10,454 nucleotides of DNA from Evtepia sp. (GTDB lineage Bacteria; Bacillota; Clostridia; Oscillospirales; Oscillospiraceae). Numbering within the stretch: the stretch's first letter is position 1; each line of letters starts with the position of its first letter. The notes under the pieces were generated by a model. It was not told the DNA's origin. It searched no databases and saw only the letters and a program-made list of their open reading frames with translations. The position numbers and the translations under genes were made by a program. Below are positions 1 through 6,652 of this stretch, piece after piece. The stretch spans positions 1 through 10,454 of the forward strand of contig JAHHRP010000062.1 of NCBI GenBank assembly GCA_020025735.1, read 5' to 3'.

Positions 1-21
1 ATTTGAAGATGTAAGTTTAGG

Positions 22-50
22 AGAGTGGGGCTTGCCCCGCTCTTTCTTTT
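22..50 (+). terminator. Intrinsic terminator hairpin upstream of rimP
   Basis: A 9-bp stem pairs 22-30 (AGAGTGGGG) with 35-43 (CCCCGCTCT), with one G-T pair and a CTTG loop, followed by TTCTTTTAT. This is the form of a rho-independent terminator with an interrupted T-tract. It could end an upstream gene (an in-frame TAA lies at 12-14, but too little sequence is visible to identify a gene). It could instead be an attenuator in the leader of the nusA operon. The window does not show which. Confidence 0.75.
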
Positions 51-54
51 ATGA

Positions 55-146
55 AGTTGGTTCGGTCCCCTCCCCTGTCGGGAGCCGTCGGCCTTGGAAC
101 CGTTCAGTTTGTGCGCCGCACCATGGGGCGCAGGGAGGTTGTTTTT
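55..146 (+). promoter_or_regulatory. Structured 5' leader of rimP with possible Shine-Dalgarno-sequestering alternative
   Basis: Three pairings can be seen. GGTTC (59-63) pairs with GAACC (97-101), enclosing a smaller hairpin in which CTCCC (70-74) pairs with GGGAG (80-84). TGCGCC (112-117) pairs with GGCGCA (127-132), ending directly before the rimP Shine-Dalgarno GGGAGG (133-138). CCTCCC (69-74) is also perfectly complementary to that Shine-Dalgarno, so local and long-range pairings compete for the same bases. No convincing promoter is visible between the terminator at 22-50 and rimP. Whether this is a working regulatory leader is inference; short GC-rich complementarities also arise by chance. 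Confidence 0.4.
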
Positions 147-602
147 ATGTCTAAGATCACCGATTTGACAGCCCAGCTGGCCCGCCCTGTGGCAGAGGCC
201 AATGGCTGCACCCTTTGGGACGTAGAATACGTCAAAGAAGCTGGCAGTTGGTACCTGCGGGTCTACATCGACAAGGACACTGGTGTCTCCATCGACGACT
301 GTGAAGCGGTCAGCCGGGTCGTATCCGACCTGCTGGACGAGGCCGATCCCATTCAGGACCCCTATACCTTTGAGGTCTCCTCTGCCGGGGCCGACCGAGC
401 CCTGAAAAAACCAGAACATTTCCAGGCCTTCCTGGGGGCCCAGGTGGATGTGAAATTTTATCAGGCCAGAAATGGCCAGAAATCCTGCACCGGTATCCTG
501 ACAGGCTATCAGGACGAGGCTATCACCCTCACCCTGGGGGAAGAAACCGTCACCATCCCAATGGGGCAGGTGGCACTGGTTCGTCTGCATGTTGCCTTTT
601 AA
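147..602 (+). CDS. rimP: Ribosome maturation factor RimP
   Basis: RimP binds the 30S precursor and helps the late assembly of the 16S rRNA/ribosomal protein core in the cytoplasm. The 151-residue product has the usual family length. The N-terminal domain (about 1-80) has the typical WDVEYVKE...YLRVYIDK strands, the DDCEAVSR helix and the conserved FEVSSAGADRALKKPEHF stretch (about 75-92). In this stretch the usual SSPG-DR reads SSAGADR, a mild variation. The C-terminal SH3-like barrel follows. The ATG at 147 is chosen over an in-frame ATG at 51 because GGGAGG lies at 133-138 with 8 nt spacing and the protein then begins like other RimP proteins; the 32 extra residues from 51 resemble nothing in the family. 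It is the first gene of the nusA-infB cluster, 22 nt ahead of nusA. Confidence 0.95.
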   Translation: MSKITDLTAQLARPVAEANGCTLWDVEYVKEAGSWYLRVYIDKDTGVSIDDCEAVSRVVSDLLDEADPIQDPYTFEVSSAGADRALKKPEHFQAFLGAQVDVKFYQARNGQKSCTGILTGYQDEAITLTLGEETVTIPMGQVALVRLHVAF

Positions 603-624
603 CATTATAGAGGAGAAATAGGTC

Positions 625-1932
625 ATGGCTAAGAAAACATCGAAAAACGCAAAGAGCAACGAGCTGGACGGCAAAGAATTTTTTGCCGCGATTACGTTAA
701 TTGAGAAGGAAAAGGGCATTCCCAGAACTTATATGCTGGAGAAGATCACCCAAGCCCTGATTTCCGCGTACAAACGAGACCACGAAGGCGTGACTGACAA
801 CGTCTTTGTAGAGGCAAATGAGATCACTGAAACGGTCCGTATGTTCGTCAAGAAGGAGATTGTGGAGGAAGTCACAAACCCCTTTACCGAGATCGCCCTG
901 GACGAGGCCCGCAAAAGTCTGCCTTCTGCCCAGACCGGAGATGTGGTCCGCATTGAGATCAAACCCCGCAACTTTGGCCGCATCGCCGCCCAGACCGCCC
1001 GGCAGGTCATCATCCAGGGGATGCGGGAAGCAGAGCACAACATGATCTATGACCTCTTCAGCTCCAAGGAACACGAGATGCTCCTTGGCACAGTCACCCG
1101 GATCGACCCCCGCAGCGGTGCCGTCTCCCTGCGGATCACCAGCAACGGAGAATCGACCGATGCCTACCTTGCCCCCGCTGAACAGGTCCGCGGGGAGGTC
1201 ATTCGAGACGGTGATCGGCTGAAAGTCTATGTGGTAGAAGTTCGTCGGTCCACACGAGGCCCCCAGGTTGTCATCTCCCGGACCCATCCCGGTCTGGTCA
1301 AGCGGCTGTTTGAGCTGGAAGTCCCTGAAATCTATGATGGCACGGTGGAGATCCGCTCCATTGCCCGTGAGGCTGGCAGCCGCTCCAAACTGGCCGTCTT
1401 TTCTGCCGACGAGAATGTGGACCCCATTGGCGCCTGTGTCGGTCCCAAGGGGGGCCGCGTGAACAATGTGGTGGCCGAGTTGGGCAGCGAAAAGATTGAT
1501 ATTATTAAATATAGTGATGACCCGGCCGCCTATGTGGCCGCCGCCCTCTCCCCTGCCGATGTCCTCTCTGTTGTCCCCTTAGAGGGGTCCAAAAGCTGTC
1601 GTGTGGTGGTCCCTGATGACCAACTCTCCCTGGCGATTGGCAAGGAGGGACAAAACGCCCGGCTGGCTGCCAAACTCACTGGGTATAAAATCGACATCAA
1701 AGCTGAGTCTGCTGCCCATGAGTGGGAGGAAGAGGATGCCGCCGCAGCGTCCGCTCTGGATGATGCAGCAGAGGACGTACCTATGGACGATGGGCAAACC
1801 TGTGAGGCAGACGATGGGCAGGTGCCAGAAGCTGAGCCGGAAGCCGCTGATGCGGACATTTCTCCACAGGACACCACTCATACCCCAGACATCCCAACCA
1901 ATTCAATCCCTGCGCCAGACAGCGAACTCTGA
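625..1932 (+). CDS. nusA: Transcription termination/antitermination factor NusA
   Basis: NusA binds RNA polymerase near the RNA exit channel, promotes pausing and intrinsic termination, and takes part in antitermination. The 435-residue product shows the expected order: the RNA-polymerase-binding N-terminal domain (about 15-135), an S1 domain (about 150-215, starting near EMLLGTVTRID), KH1 (about 220-300, loop GPKGG at 273-277) and KH2 (about 320-365, loop GKEG at 339-342). After KH2 comes a 70-residue acidic, Asp/Glu/Ala/Pro-rich tail (366-435) that looks disordered. Firmicute NusA lacks the E. coli acidic repeat domains, so this tail is a lineage extension of unknown role. The ATG has AGGAG at 611-615 with 9 nt spacing. 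The 31-nt gap to ylxR fits one transcript. Confidence 0.97.
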   Translation: MAKKTSKNAKSNELDGKEFFAAITLIEKEKGIPRTYMLEKITQALISAYKRDHEGVTDNVFVEANEITETVRMFVKKEIVEEVTNPFTEIALDEARKSLPSAQTGDVVRIEIKPRNFGRIAAQTARQVIIQGMREAEHNMIYDLFSSKEHEMLLGTVTRIDPRSGAVSLRITSNGESTDAYLAPAEQVRGEVIRDGDRLKVYVVEVRRSTRGPQVVISRTHPGLVKRLFELEVPEIYDGTVEIRSIAREAGSRSKLAVFSADENVDPIGACVGPKGGRVNNVVAELGSEKIDIIKYSDDPAAYVAAALSPADVLSVVPLEGSKSCRVVVPDDQLSLAIGKEGQNARLAAKLTGYKIDIKAESAAHEWEEEDAAAASALDDAAEDVPMDDGQTCEADDGQVPEAEPEAADADISPQDTTHTPDIPTNSIPAPDSEL

Positions 1933-1963
1933 CTACACCAAGCGTCCCAAAGGAGGTGGCACC

Positions 1964-2239
1964 GTGCCGAAGAAAATCCCCCTGCGCCAATGCCTTGGCT
2001 GCCGGGAAATGAAGCCAAAGCGGGAGCTGATCCGCGTGGTCCGCTCTCCCCAAGGAGAGATTTCCCTGGACTTCCACGGGAAAAAGCCTGGGCGCGGGGC
2101 CTACCTTTGCCCCGACCCGGCCTGTCTGAAACGGGCCCGGAAATCCAAAGCCCTGGAACGGGCCTTTTCCCTGCCCATTCCCGACACAGTCTACGACGCC
2201 CTGACCACAGAAATGGAGGGGGGTGATCCTGATGGATAA
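1964..2239 (+). CDS. ylxR: YlxR (RnpM) family RNA-binding protein
   Basis: This 91-residue protein belongs to the YlxR/DUF448 family, recently called RnpM in Bacillus because it modulates RNase P. Visible marks are R-Q-C-L-G-C near the N-terminus (Cys10 and Cys13), the signature GRGAYLC (43-49) and a further Cys at 54, giving four Cys residues that could bind a metal. Basic patches between them suit RNA binding. The start is a GTG at 1964, preceded by AGGAGG at 1951-1956 with 7 nt spacing; no ATG fits. The gene lies between nusA and ylxQ, its standard place in Firmicutes, and its last 8 bp overlap the ylxQ start. The RNase P role is known from relatives and not shown by this sequence. Confidence 0.93.
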   Translation: MPKKIPLRQCLGCREMKPKRELIRVVRSPQGEISLDFHGKKPGRGAYLCPDPACLKRARKSKALERAFSLPIPDTVYDALTTEMEGGDPDG

Positions 2240-2690
2240 CATTCCATCCCTTCTGGGCCTTGCGCTCAGAGCGGGACGGCTTGCCGTGGGAGAAGAGCCC
2301 GTCGGGGCCGCCTGCCGGTGCCACAAGGGGTACCTGCTGCTGCTGGCCAGCGACGCGGCGGACAACACCATCCGCCGGGCCCTTCATTTCAGCCAAGCCG
2401 GAAAAACCATCTGTTTAACCCTTCCCCTAAACAAGGAGGAACTAGGGACTAGCCTTGGCCGAAGCACTTGTGCCATGCTGGCAGTCACCGATGTAGGATT
2501 TGCCGCCTCGGTTGCCCAGCAGCTGGCAAAAACAGATCCAGAGACTTACGGTCCAGCCTGGGAGGCCTTGTCTGCCAAGGCCGCCAGGGTGAAAAAACGA
2601 CGGGAAGAAAAGCGTTCCCCGCACAAAAATAAGGGAGCCCGCCGGAGCAGGAAACGGAACCCTTCCTCCTCTGGCAGCGGGGTGTCCTGA
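2232..2690 (+). CDS. ylxQ: YlxQ, L7Ae-like K-turn RNA-binding protein with basic C-terminal tail
   Basis: The first 100 residues match the bacterial L7Ae/L30e-like family: LLGLALRAGRLAVGEEPV at the start, a central GYLLLLASDAADNT strand-helix, and SLGRSTCAMLAVTDVGFA near 74-92, where family members carry the RNA-contacting loop. B. subtilis YlxQ is known to bind kink-turn RNA. About 100 residues is usual for the family. This protein has 152, with an extra strongly basic, low-complexity tail (about 116-152) rich in Lys, Arg and Ser. The ATG at 2232 is preferred over a GTG at 2223 because GGAGGGGG (2215-2222) gives 9 nt spacing to the ATG and none to the GTG. It overlaps ylxR by 8 bp, suggesting coupled translation. 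Confidence 0.9.
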   Translation: MDNIPSLLGLALRAGRLAVGEEPVGAACRCHKGYLLLLASDAADNTIRRALHFSQAGKTICLTLPLNKEELGTSLGRSTCAMLAVTDVGFAASVAQQLAKTDPETYGPAWEALSAKAARVKKRREEKRSPHKNKGARRSRKRNPSSSGSGVS

Positions 2691-2801
2691 CGGATACCCT
2701 GTGGTATCATCGTAAGCAGCCGCGCCGGTGTTCCTGGCCGCGGAGAGAAAAGAGCAAACAAGTCGGTCTGCCCAGGCAGGCCGTGATGGAGGTGGCTTTA
2801 T
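2691..2801 (+). promoter_or_regulatory. Hairpin-rich leader between ylxQ and infB
   Basis: This 111-nt gap holds no gene but has three successive stem-loops. GATACC (2693-2698) pairs with GGTATC (2703-2708) across a CTGT loop. A GC-rich stem pairs 2720-2726 with 2736-2743, with one bulge. A 7-bp stem pairs 2765-2771 with 2776-2782, ending six bases before the infB Shine-Dalgarno GGAGG (2788-2792). No T-tract follows any of them, so they are not intrinsic terminators. They could affect RNA processing or IF2 translation; this is inference from pairing alone. Confidence 0.4.
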
Positions 2802-5192
2802 TTGAGTTTTGAAAAATATCGTGTTCACGAGGTGGCCAAGGATTTTGGCAAGCAGACCAAGGACATCACCCAGATCCTCACCACCTACGCAGCGACTCCG
2901 AAAAATCATATGCAAGTCCTGGAAGACAAGGAACTTTCCATTATTTTTGAATACCTGACCCAGCACAATCAGGTGTCTGATTTACAGGCTGTTTTTGCCA
3001 ACGCGCCCAAAAGCGGGCAGGCACCGAAAAACGATCGGCCCCGGGAGAATCGGGAAAACCGAGACAGCAGCCGCAAGCAGCCCCAGCAGAAACGGAGTCC
3101 TGAGGGAAACAAGTCTGGTGGCCGCACAGGGGACCGTCCTCCCCGCACGGAGGAGAAACCGCAGCAGACCAAGCAGCCCCAGCAAGCTGCGACTGCCCGG
3201 CCCACCACCCGCGTGCCGGAAAAGAAGCTGGTGGACACCCGCAAGGCGGGCAACGTAAACCTAGCCCGCTATGACGAGCATCTGGAGAACCTTGCTCCAG
3301 AACACGCCAACAAGATGCAAAGCGGCAAACAGAAGATCCAGAGCCGGAACAATCACCGCAAGGGCGCAAACTTTGGCAACAAGCGCCGCCAGGAAGAGCA
3401 GGAGAAGATGCGTCGGCTCCAGTTGGAGATCGCCAAAAAGATCCCCCTGACGGTGAAGATCCCGGATGAAATCGGGGTCGGTGAACTGGCCTCCCGGATG
3501 AAAAAGACAGGCGCCGATGTGGTCAAGCAGCTCATGAAGCTGGGGGTCATGGCCTCTCTGTCCGAGATCATCGACTACGATACCGCTGCCCTGGTCGCCA
3601 TGGAGCTTGGCTGTAAGGTAGAGAAGGAAGTCATCGTCACCATTGAGGAGAAGCTCATCGACACCGCCGAGGACAAAGAAGAGGATCTGGCTCCTCGCGC
3701 CCCTGTGGTGGTGGTTATGGGCCACGTTGACCACGGCAAAACCTCTCTGCTGGACTACATCCGCAGCTCTCAGGTTGCCGAGGGCGAGGCCGGTGGTATC
3801 ACCCAGCACATCGGTGCTTATCAGGTGGATGTCAACGGCTCCCCCATTACCTTCCTGGATACCCCTGGCCATGAGGCGTTCACTGCCATGCGCGCCAGAG
3901 GTGCCATGATTACCGACATTGCCATCCTGGTGGTGGCTGCCGACGACGGCATCATGCCCCAGACGGTGGAATCCATCAACCACGCCAAGGCGGCTGACAT
4001 CCCCATCATCGTTGCCATCAACAAGATGGATAAGCCCGAAGCAAATCCCGATCGGGTCAAACAACAGCTCACGGAATATGGTCTGGTCAGCGAGGAATGG
4101 GGTGGTGAGACCATCTGCTGCCCCATCTCTGCCAAGACTGGCAAGGGCATCGACAACCTGTTGGAGATGGTGGTTCTGACCGCAGAGATGCGGGAACTGA
4201 AAGCCAACCCCAATCGTTCTGCTCACGGTGCGGTCATCGAGGCCCGGCTGGACAAAGGCCGCGGTCCCATTGCCACGCTGCTGGTGCAAAAGGGTACGCT
4301 CCATCAGGGCGATGTGATCATTGCCGGTACTGCGGTGGGCCGGGTGCGCGCCATGACCGACGCCAAAGGACGCAAGATCCTAACCGCTGGTCCTTCCGTT
4401 CCTGTGGAGATCACCGGTATGGGAGAAGTCCCTGGGGCAGGCGACGACTTCCACGCCGTCGCTGACGAGCGTATGGCTCGAGAATTGGTGGCCCAGCGCA
4501 AGCATGAGAACAAGATGGCCGCCAATGCCACCAGCCAGAAGGTCACTTTGGACGATCTGTTCTCCCAGATTCAGCTGGGTGAGCTGAAAGACCTGAATAT
4601 CATTGTCAAGGCCGATGTGCAGGGTTCTGCTGAGGCTGTAAAGGCTTCTTTGGAGAAGCTGACCAATGAAGAAGTCCGCGTACGTGTCATTCACTGTGCC
4701 GTGGGTGCCATCAACGAATCCGATGTCATGCTGGCTTCCACCTCCAACGCCATTATTGTGGGCTTCAACGTCCGGCCGGATGCCAACGCCAAGGAATCTG
4801 CGGCACGGATGAAGGTCGATATGCGGATGTACCGGGTGATCTATGACTGCATCAACGAGATGGAAGCGGCCATGAAGGGTATGCTGGCACCCAAATACAA
4901 GGAAGTGGCCTTGGGCGCCGTGGAAGTCCGGGAGGTCTACAAGATCACTGGCGCTGGTATCATTGCTGGCTGCTATGTCACAAACGGCAAGGTGCAGCGC
5001 AACGCCCAGGTCCGACTGGTGCGGGATGGCATTGTCATCCACGAAGGCACCATCGCCTCCTTGCAGCGATTCAAGGATGCGGTGAAGGAAGTGGCTCAGG
5101 GCTATGAGTGTGGTATCGGCATTGAGAAGTACAGCGATATCAAGGTAGGCGACGTCATCGAAGCCTTCATTATGGAACAAATCGAAGTATAA
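2802..5192 (+). CDS. infB: Translation initiation factor IF-2
   Basis: IF2 is the GTPase that places initiator fMet-tRNA on the 30S subunit and drives subunit joining. The 796-residue product has a small N-terminal IF2_N domain (about 1-53), a charged Gln/Lys/Arg/Pro-rich linker (about 65-205), a second IF2_N domain (about 212-262), and the G domain with G1 GHVDHGKT (307-314), switch I GGITQHIGAY (331-340), G3 DTPGHE (353-358), G4 NKMD (407-410) and G5 SAK (443-445). Beta-barrel and C1/C2 domains follow, the last binding initiator tRNA (GAVEVREVYKI...IAGCYVTNGKVQR). All GTP-binding residues look intact. The start is a TTG at 2802: GGAGG (2788-2792) lies 9 nt upstream and the product then begins MSFEKYRVHEVAKDFG, as in relatives. 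No internal second start is evident. Confidence 0.97.
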   Translation: MSFEKYRVHEVAKDFGKQTKDITQILTTYAATPKNHMQVLEDKELSIIFEYLTQHNQVSDLQAVFANAPKSGQAPKNDRPRENRENRDSSRKQPQQKRSPEGNKSGGRTGDRPPRTEEKPQQTKQPQQAATARPTTRVPEKKLVDTRKAGNVNLARYDEHLENLAPEHANKMQSGKQKIQSRNNHRKGANFGNKRRQEEQEKMRRLQLEIAKKIPLTVKIPDEIGVGELASRMKKTGADVVKQLMKLGVMASLSEIIDYDTAALVAMELGCKVEKEVIVTIEEKLIDTAEDKEEDLAPRAPVVVVMGHVDHGKTSLLDYIRSSQVAEGEAGGITQHIGAYQVDVNGSPITFLDTPGHEAFTAMRARGAMITDIAILVVAADDGIMPQTVESINHAKAADIPIIVAINKMDKPEANPDRVKQQLTEYGLVSEEWGGETICCPISAKTGKGIDNLLEMVVLTAEMRELKANPNRSAHGAVIEARLDKGRGPIATLLVQKGTLHQGDVIIAGTAVGRVRAMTDAKGRKILTAGPSVPVEITGMGEVPGAGDDFHAVADERMARELVAQRKHENKMAANATSQKVTLDDLFSQIQLGELKDLNIIVKADVQGSAEAVKASLEKLTNEEVRVRVIHCAVGAINESDVMLASTSNAIIVGFNVRPDANAKESAARMKVDMRMYRVIYDCINEMEAAMKGMLAPKYKEVALGAVEVREVYKITGAGIIAGCYVTNGKVQRNAQVRLVRDGIVIHEGTIASLQRFKDAVKEVAQGYECGIGIEKYSDIKVGDVIEAFIMEQIEV

Positions 5193-5208
5193 TTTGCATC
5201 TCTAAGCG

Positions 5209-5254
5209 CATGGCGGGAACCGTGCCCGATAAAGTCGGGCACGGTCCTGCCGTG
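5209..5254 (+). other. Long stem-loop downstream of infB
   Basis: CCGTGCCCGA (5220-5229) pairs perfectly with TCGGGCACGG (5235-5244) around a TAAAG loop. The stem continues outward as an A-T pair, one bulged A and GGCGGG/CCTGCC (one G-T pair), and on to 5209/5254. It is among the most stable hairpins in the window. It has no T-tract of its own, because a second hairpin follows at once. Likely roles are protecting the infB mRNA 3' end or acting with the next hairpin in termination. Confidence 0.7.
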
Positions 5255-5255
5255 G

Positions 5256-5292
5256 GAGGAATCCTTTTCGGATTCCTCTGCCTTTTCTCATT
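5256..5292 (+). terminator. Terminator-like hairpin between infB and rbfA
   Basis: GAGGAATCC (5256-5264) pairs perfectly with GGATTCCTC (5270-5278) across a TTTTC loop, followed by TGCCTTTTCTCATTTT. The 9-bp stem plus T-rich run looks like an intrinsic terminator, although the run is interrupted and starts two to three bases after the stem. It would reduce or stop readthrough from infB into rbfA, implying partial termination or a promoter for the downstream genes in 5290-5335, where I find only weak hexamers. Confidence 0.65.
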
Positions 5293-5342
5293 TTGTGATG
5301 CGTAACCCAATGTGACTATGGACAGATAGAAAGGAGGGGCTT

Positions 5343-5702
5343 ATGGCTTCCAATCGAATCGGACGGATCAACGAAGAAATTCAGCGGGAGCTGGCTGGGC
5401 TGCTGCGGACCGTGAAAGATCCACGGGTACATGGTCTTGTGTCCATCACCCATGTGGAGACAACCCCGGATCTGCACTACGCCAAAGTGTATGTCAGTCT
5501 TCTGGACCGAGAGGACAGCAAGGAAGTCATCCGGGGACTCAAGTCTGCTGGGGGGTATCTGCGGCGGGAACTGAGCCACGCCCTCTCCCTGCGCTACACC
5601 CCGGAGCTGATCTTCCAGGAAGACGACTCCATTGATCAGGGTAGTCATATTTTGAAGCTGCTCAACGACATTGAAAAAAAGGAAACGGAGGACCAGCCAT
5701 GA
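5343..5702 (+). CDS. rbfA: 30S ribosome-binding factor RbfA
   Basis: RbfA binds the immature 30S subunit near the 5' helix of 16S rRNA, helps its final maturation and matters most in the cold. The 119-residue, single KH-like-domain product is of normal family length. Recognisable stretches are NRIGRINEEIQRELAGLL (about 4-21), the DPRVHGLVSITHVETTPDLHYAKVYVS core (about 26-52) and GYLRRELSHALSLRYTPELIF (about 67-90), ending in the ..DDSIDQGSHILKLL helix. AAGGAGG at 5331-5337 lies 5 nt before the ATG. The stop codon overlaps the nrnA start in an ATGA (5699-5702), so the two are probably translationally coupled. A strong hairpin pair separates it from infB. Confidence 0.95.
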   Translation: MASNRIGRINEEIQRELAGLLRTVKDPRVHGLVSITHVETTPDLHYAKVYVSLLDREDSKEVIRGLKSAGGYLRRELSHALSLRYTPELIFQEDDSIDQGSHILKLLNDIEKKETEDQP

Positions 5703-6652
5703 CCGTGCAACAGGCCGCCCAGCGTCTGCTGGCCATGGATCAGGTGCTCATCCTGACCCACCGCCGTCCAGACGGGGACACCATCGGCTGTGCTGCCGCC
5801 CTGTGCCACGCCCTGCGTCAGAAAGGCAAGACCGCCTGGGTTCTGCCCAACGAAGATGCCCATGGTCTCTTCACCCCTTATTTTGACGGGGTGTTGGCGC
5901 CAGCAAACTTTGTCCCCCAAGAGGTGGTGGCGGTGGATGCGGCTGCCCAAGGGCTGCTCCCCGCCAGCGCCAAGCCCCATTGCAGCACCATTTCTCTTAC
6001 CATTGACCACCACGGTTCCCAGGAATACTTTGCAGAAGAGACTTGCCTGGACGCTTCCTGTGCTGCCTGTGGAGAACTCCTATACCAGATTTTTCAGGCC
6101 ATGGCGGTCACACTCACCCCAAAGATCGCGCAGCTTCTGTATATGGCCATTGCCACAGACACAGGATGTTTTGTCTACTCCAACACCACCCCAGCCACCC
6201 ACCGCATCGCCGCTGCCCTCATGGACACGGGGTTTGATGCCCAGTGGGTAAACAAGCGACACTTCCGCACCAAATCTCTCAAGCGGATGCAGCTGGAAAG
6301 TCGTCTGGTCCAGGAAATGGAACTTGCCCAGAATGGCACCTTGGTCTTTGCCTATGTGACGTTGGACCTCATTGCTTCCCTTGGTGCCAGCGAGGAAGAC
6401 TTGGAGGACATCTCCTCTTTCATCGGCTTGCTGGAAGGGGTGGACAACGCCGTTACCATTCGTCAGCTCGCCCCCCAGGAGTGCAAGATCTCTCTGCGTA
6501 CCGATGGCAAACATCTCAACGCCTCCGCTGTGTGTGCCATCCATGGCGGCGGCGGCCACGCAGCCGCCGCAGGCTGCACTTTGTTTGTCTCTCCCAAAGA
6601 GGCCAAGGCACAGATGCTGGCCGCCATTGAACAGGTGCAGTGTCATGGCTAA
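5699..6652 (+). CDS. nrnA: DHH/DHHA1 phosphoesterase, NrnA-type nanoRNase/pAp phosphatase
   Basis: Members of this family degrade 2-5 nt RNAs from their ends and remove the 3'-phosphate of pAp, using two divalent metal ions. The 317-residue protein has the N-terminal DHH domain: HRRPDGDTIG (21-30, metal ligands His21, Asp25 and Asp27), an Asp at 80 in VAVDAA, the name-giving DHH at 103-105, and TDTG (153-156, ligand Asp154). The C-terminal DHHA1 substrate-binding domain carries GGGGHAAAAG (283-292). All expected catalytic residues are present. The ATG overlaps the rbfA stop by 4 bp, and the gene's end overlaps the truB start by 8 bp. Placement between rbfA and truB is common in Clostridia. 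The exact substrate preference (nanoRNA, pAp or both) cannot be read from sequence. Confidence 0.9.
   Translation: MTVQQAAQRLLAMDQVLILTHRRPDGDTIGCAAALCHALRQKGKTAWVLPNEDAHGLFTPYFDGVLAPANFVPQEVVAVDAAAQGLLPASAKPHCSTISLTIDHHGSQEYFAEETCLDASCAACGELLYQIFQAMAVTLTPKIAQLLYMAIATDTGCFVYSNTTPATHRIAAALMDTGFDAQWVNKRHFRTKSLKRMQLESRLVQEMELAQNGTLVFAYVTLDLIASLGASEEDLEDISSFIGLLEGVDNAVTIRQLAPQECKISLRTDGKHLNASAVCAIHGGGGHAAAAGCTLFVSPKEAKAQMLAAIEQVQCHG

Noticed and set aside
51..146. N-terminal extension of RimP from an ATG at 51
   Set aside because: No ribosome binding site fits, the terminator T-tract abuts it, and the residues do not resemble RimP; the ATG at 147 has a strong Shine-Dalgarno.
1731..1929. Acidic repeat-like tail of nusA as a possible sequence repeat or frameshift
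   Set aside because: Two short ACGATGGGCA-type copies (1787-1796 and 1810-1819) occur, but the frame stays open to a normal stop before ylxR; it looks like a disordered tail rather than an error or mobile repeat.
2786..2812. Eight-codon open frame (ATG at 2786, stop at 2810-2812) overlapping the infB start
   Set aside because: It has no ribosome binding site of its own, and its overlap with the infB Shine-Dalgarno can arise by chance; not enough to call a leader peptide.
3261..4304. Long minus-strand open frame (347 codons) opposite infB
   Set aside because: It lies wholly opposite a well-conserved IF2 gene, its predicted protein shows only the His/Asp-rich composition expected of an antisense frame in GC-rich DNA, and it has no clear start context.
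4380..5180. Minus-strand open frame (266 codons) opposite the 3' half of infB
   Set aside because: It has the same antisense character as above; nothing in the sequence resembles a known family.
5293..5322. Possible promoter for rbfA (TTGTGA ... TATGGA, 18-nt spacer)
   Set aside because: The boxes match consensus at only about 4 and 3 of 6 positions; too weak to annotate although the terminator upstream makes a promoter plausible.
6372..6644. Upstream extension of the truB frame into nrnA
   Set aside because: TruB homology starts at the ATG at 6645; the 91 upstream codons are an out-of-frame reading of nrnA.
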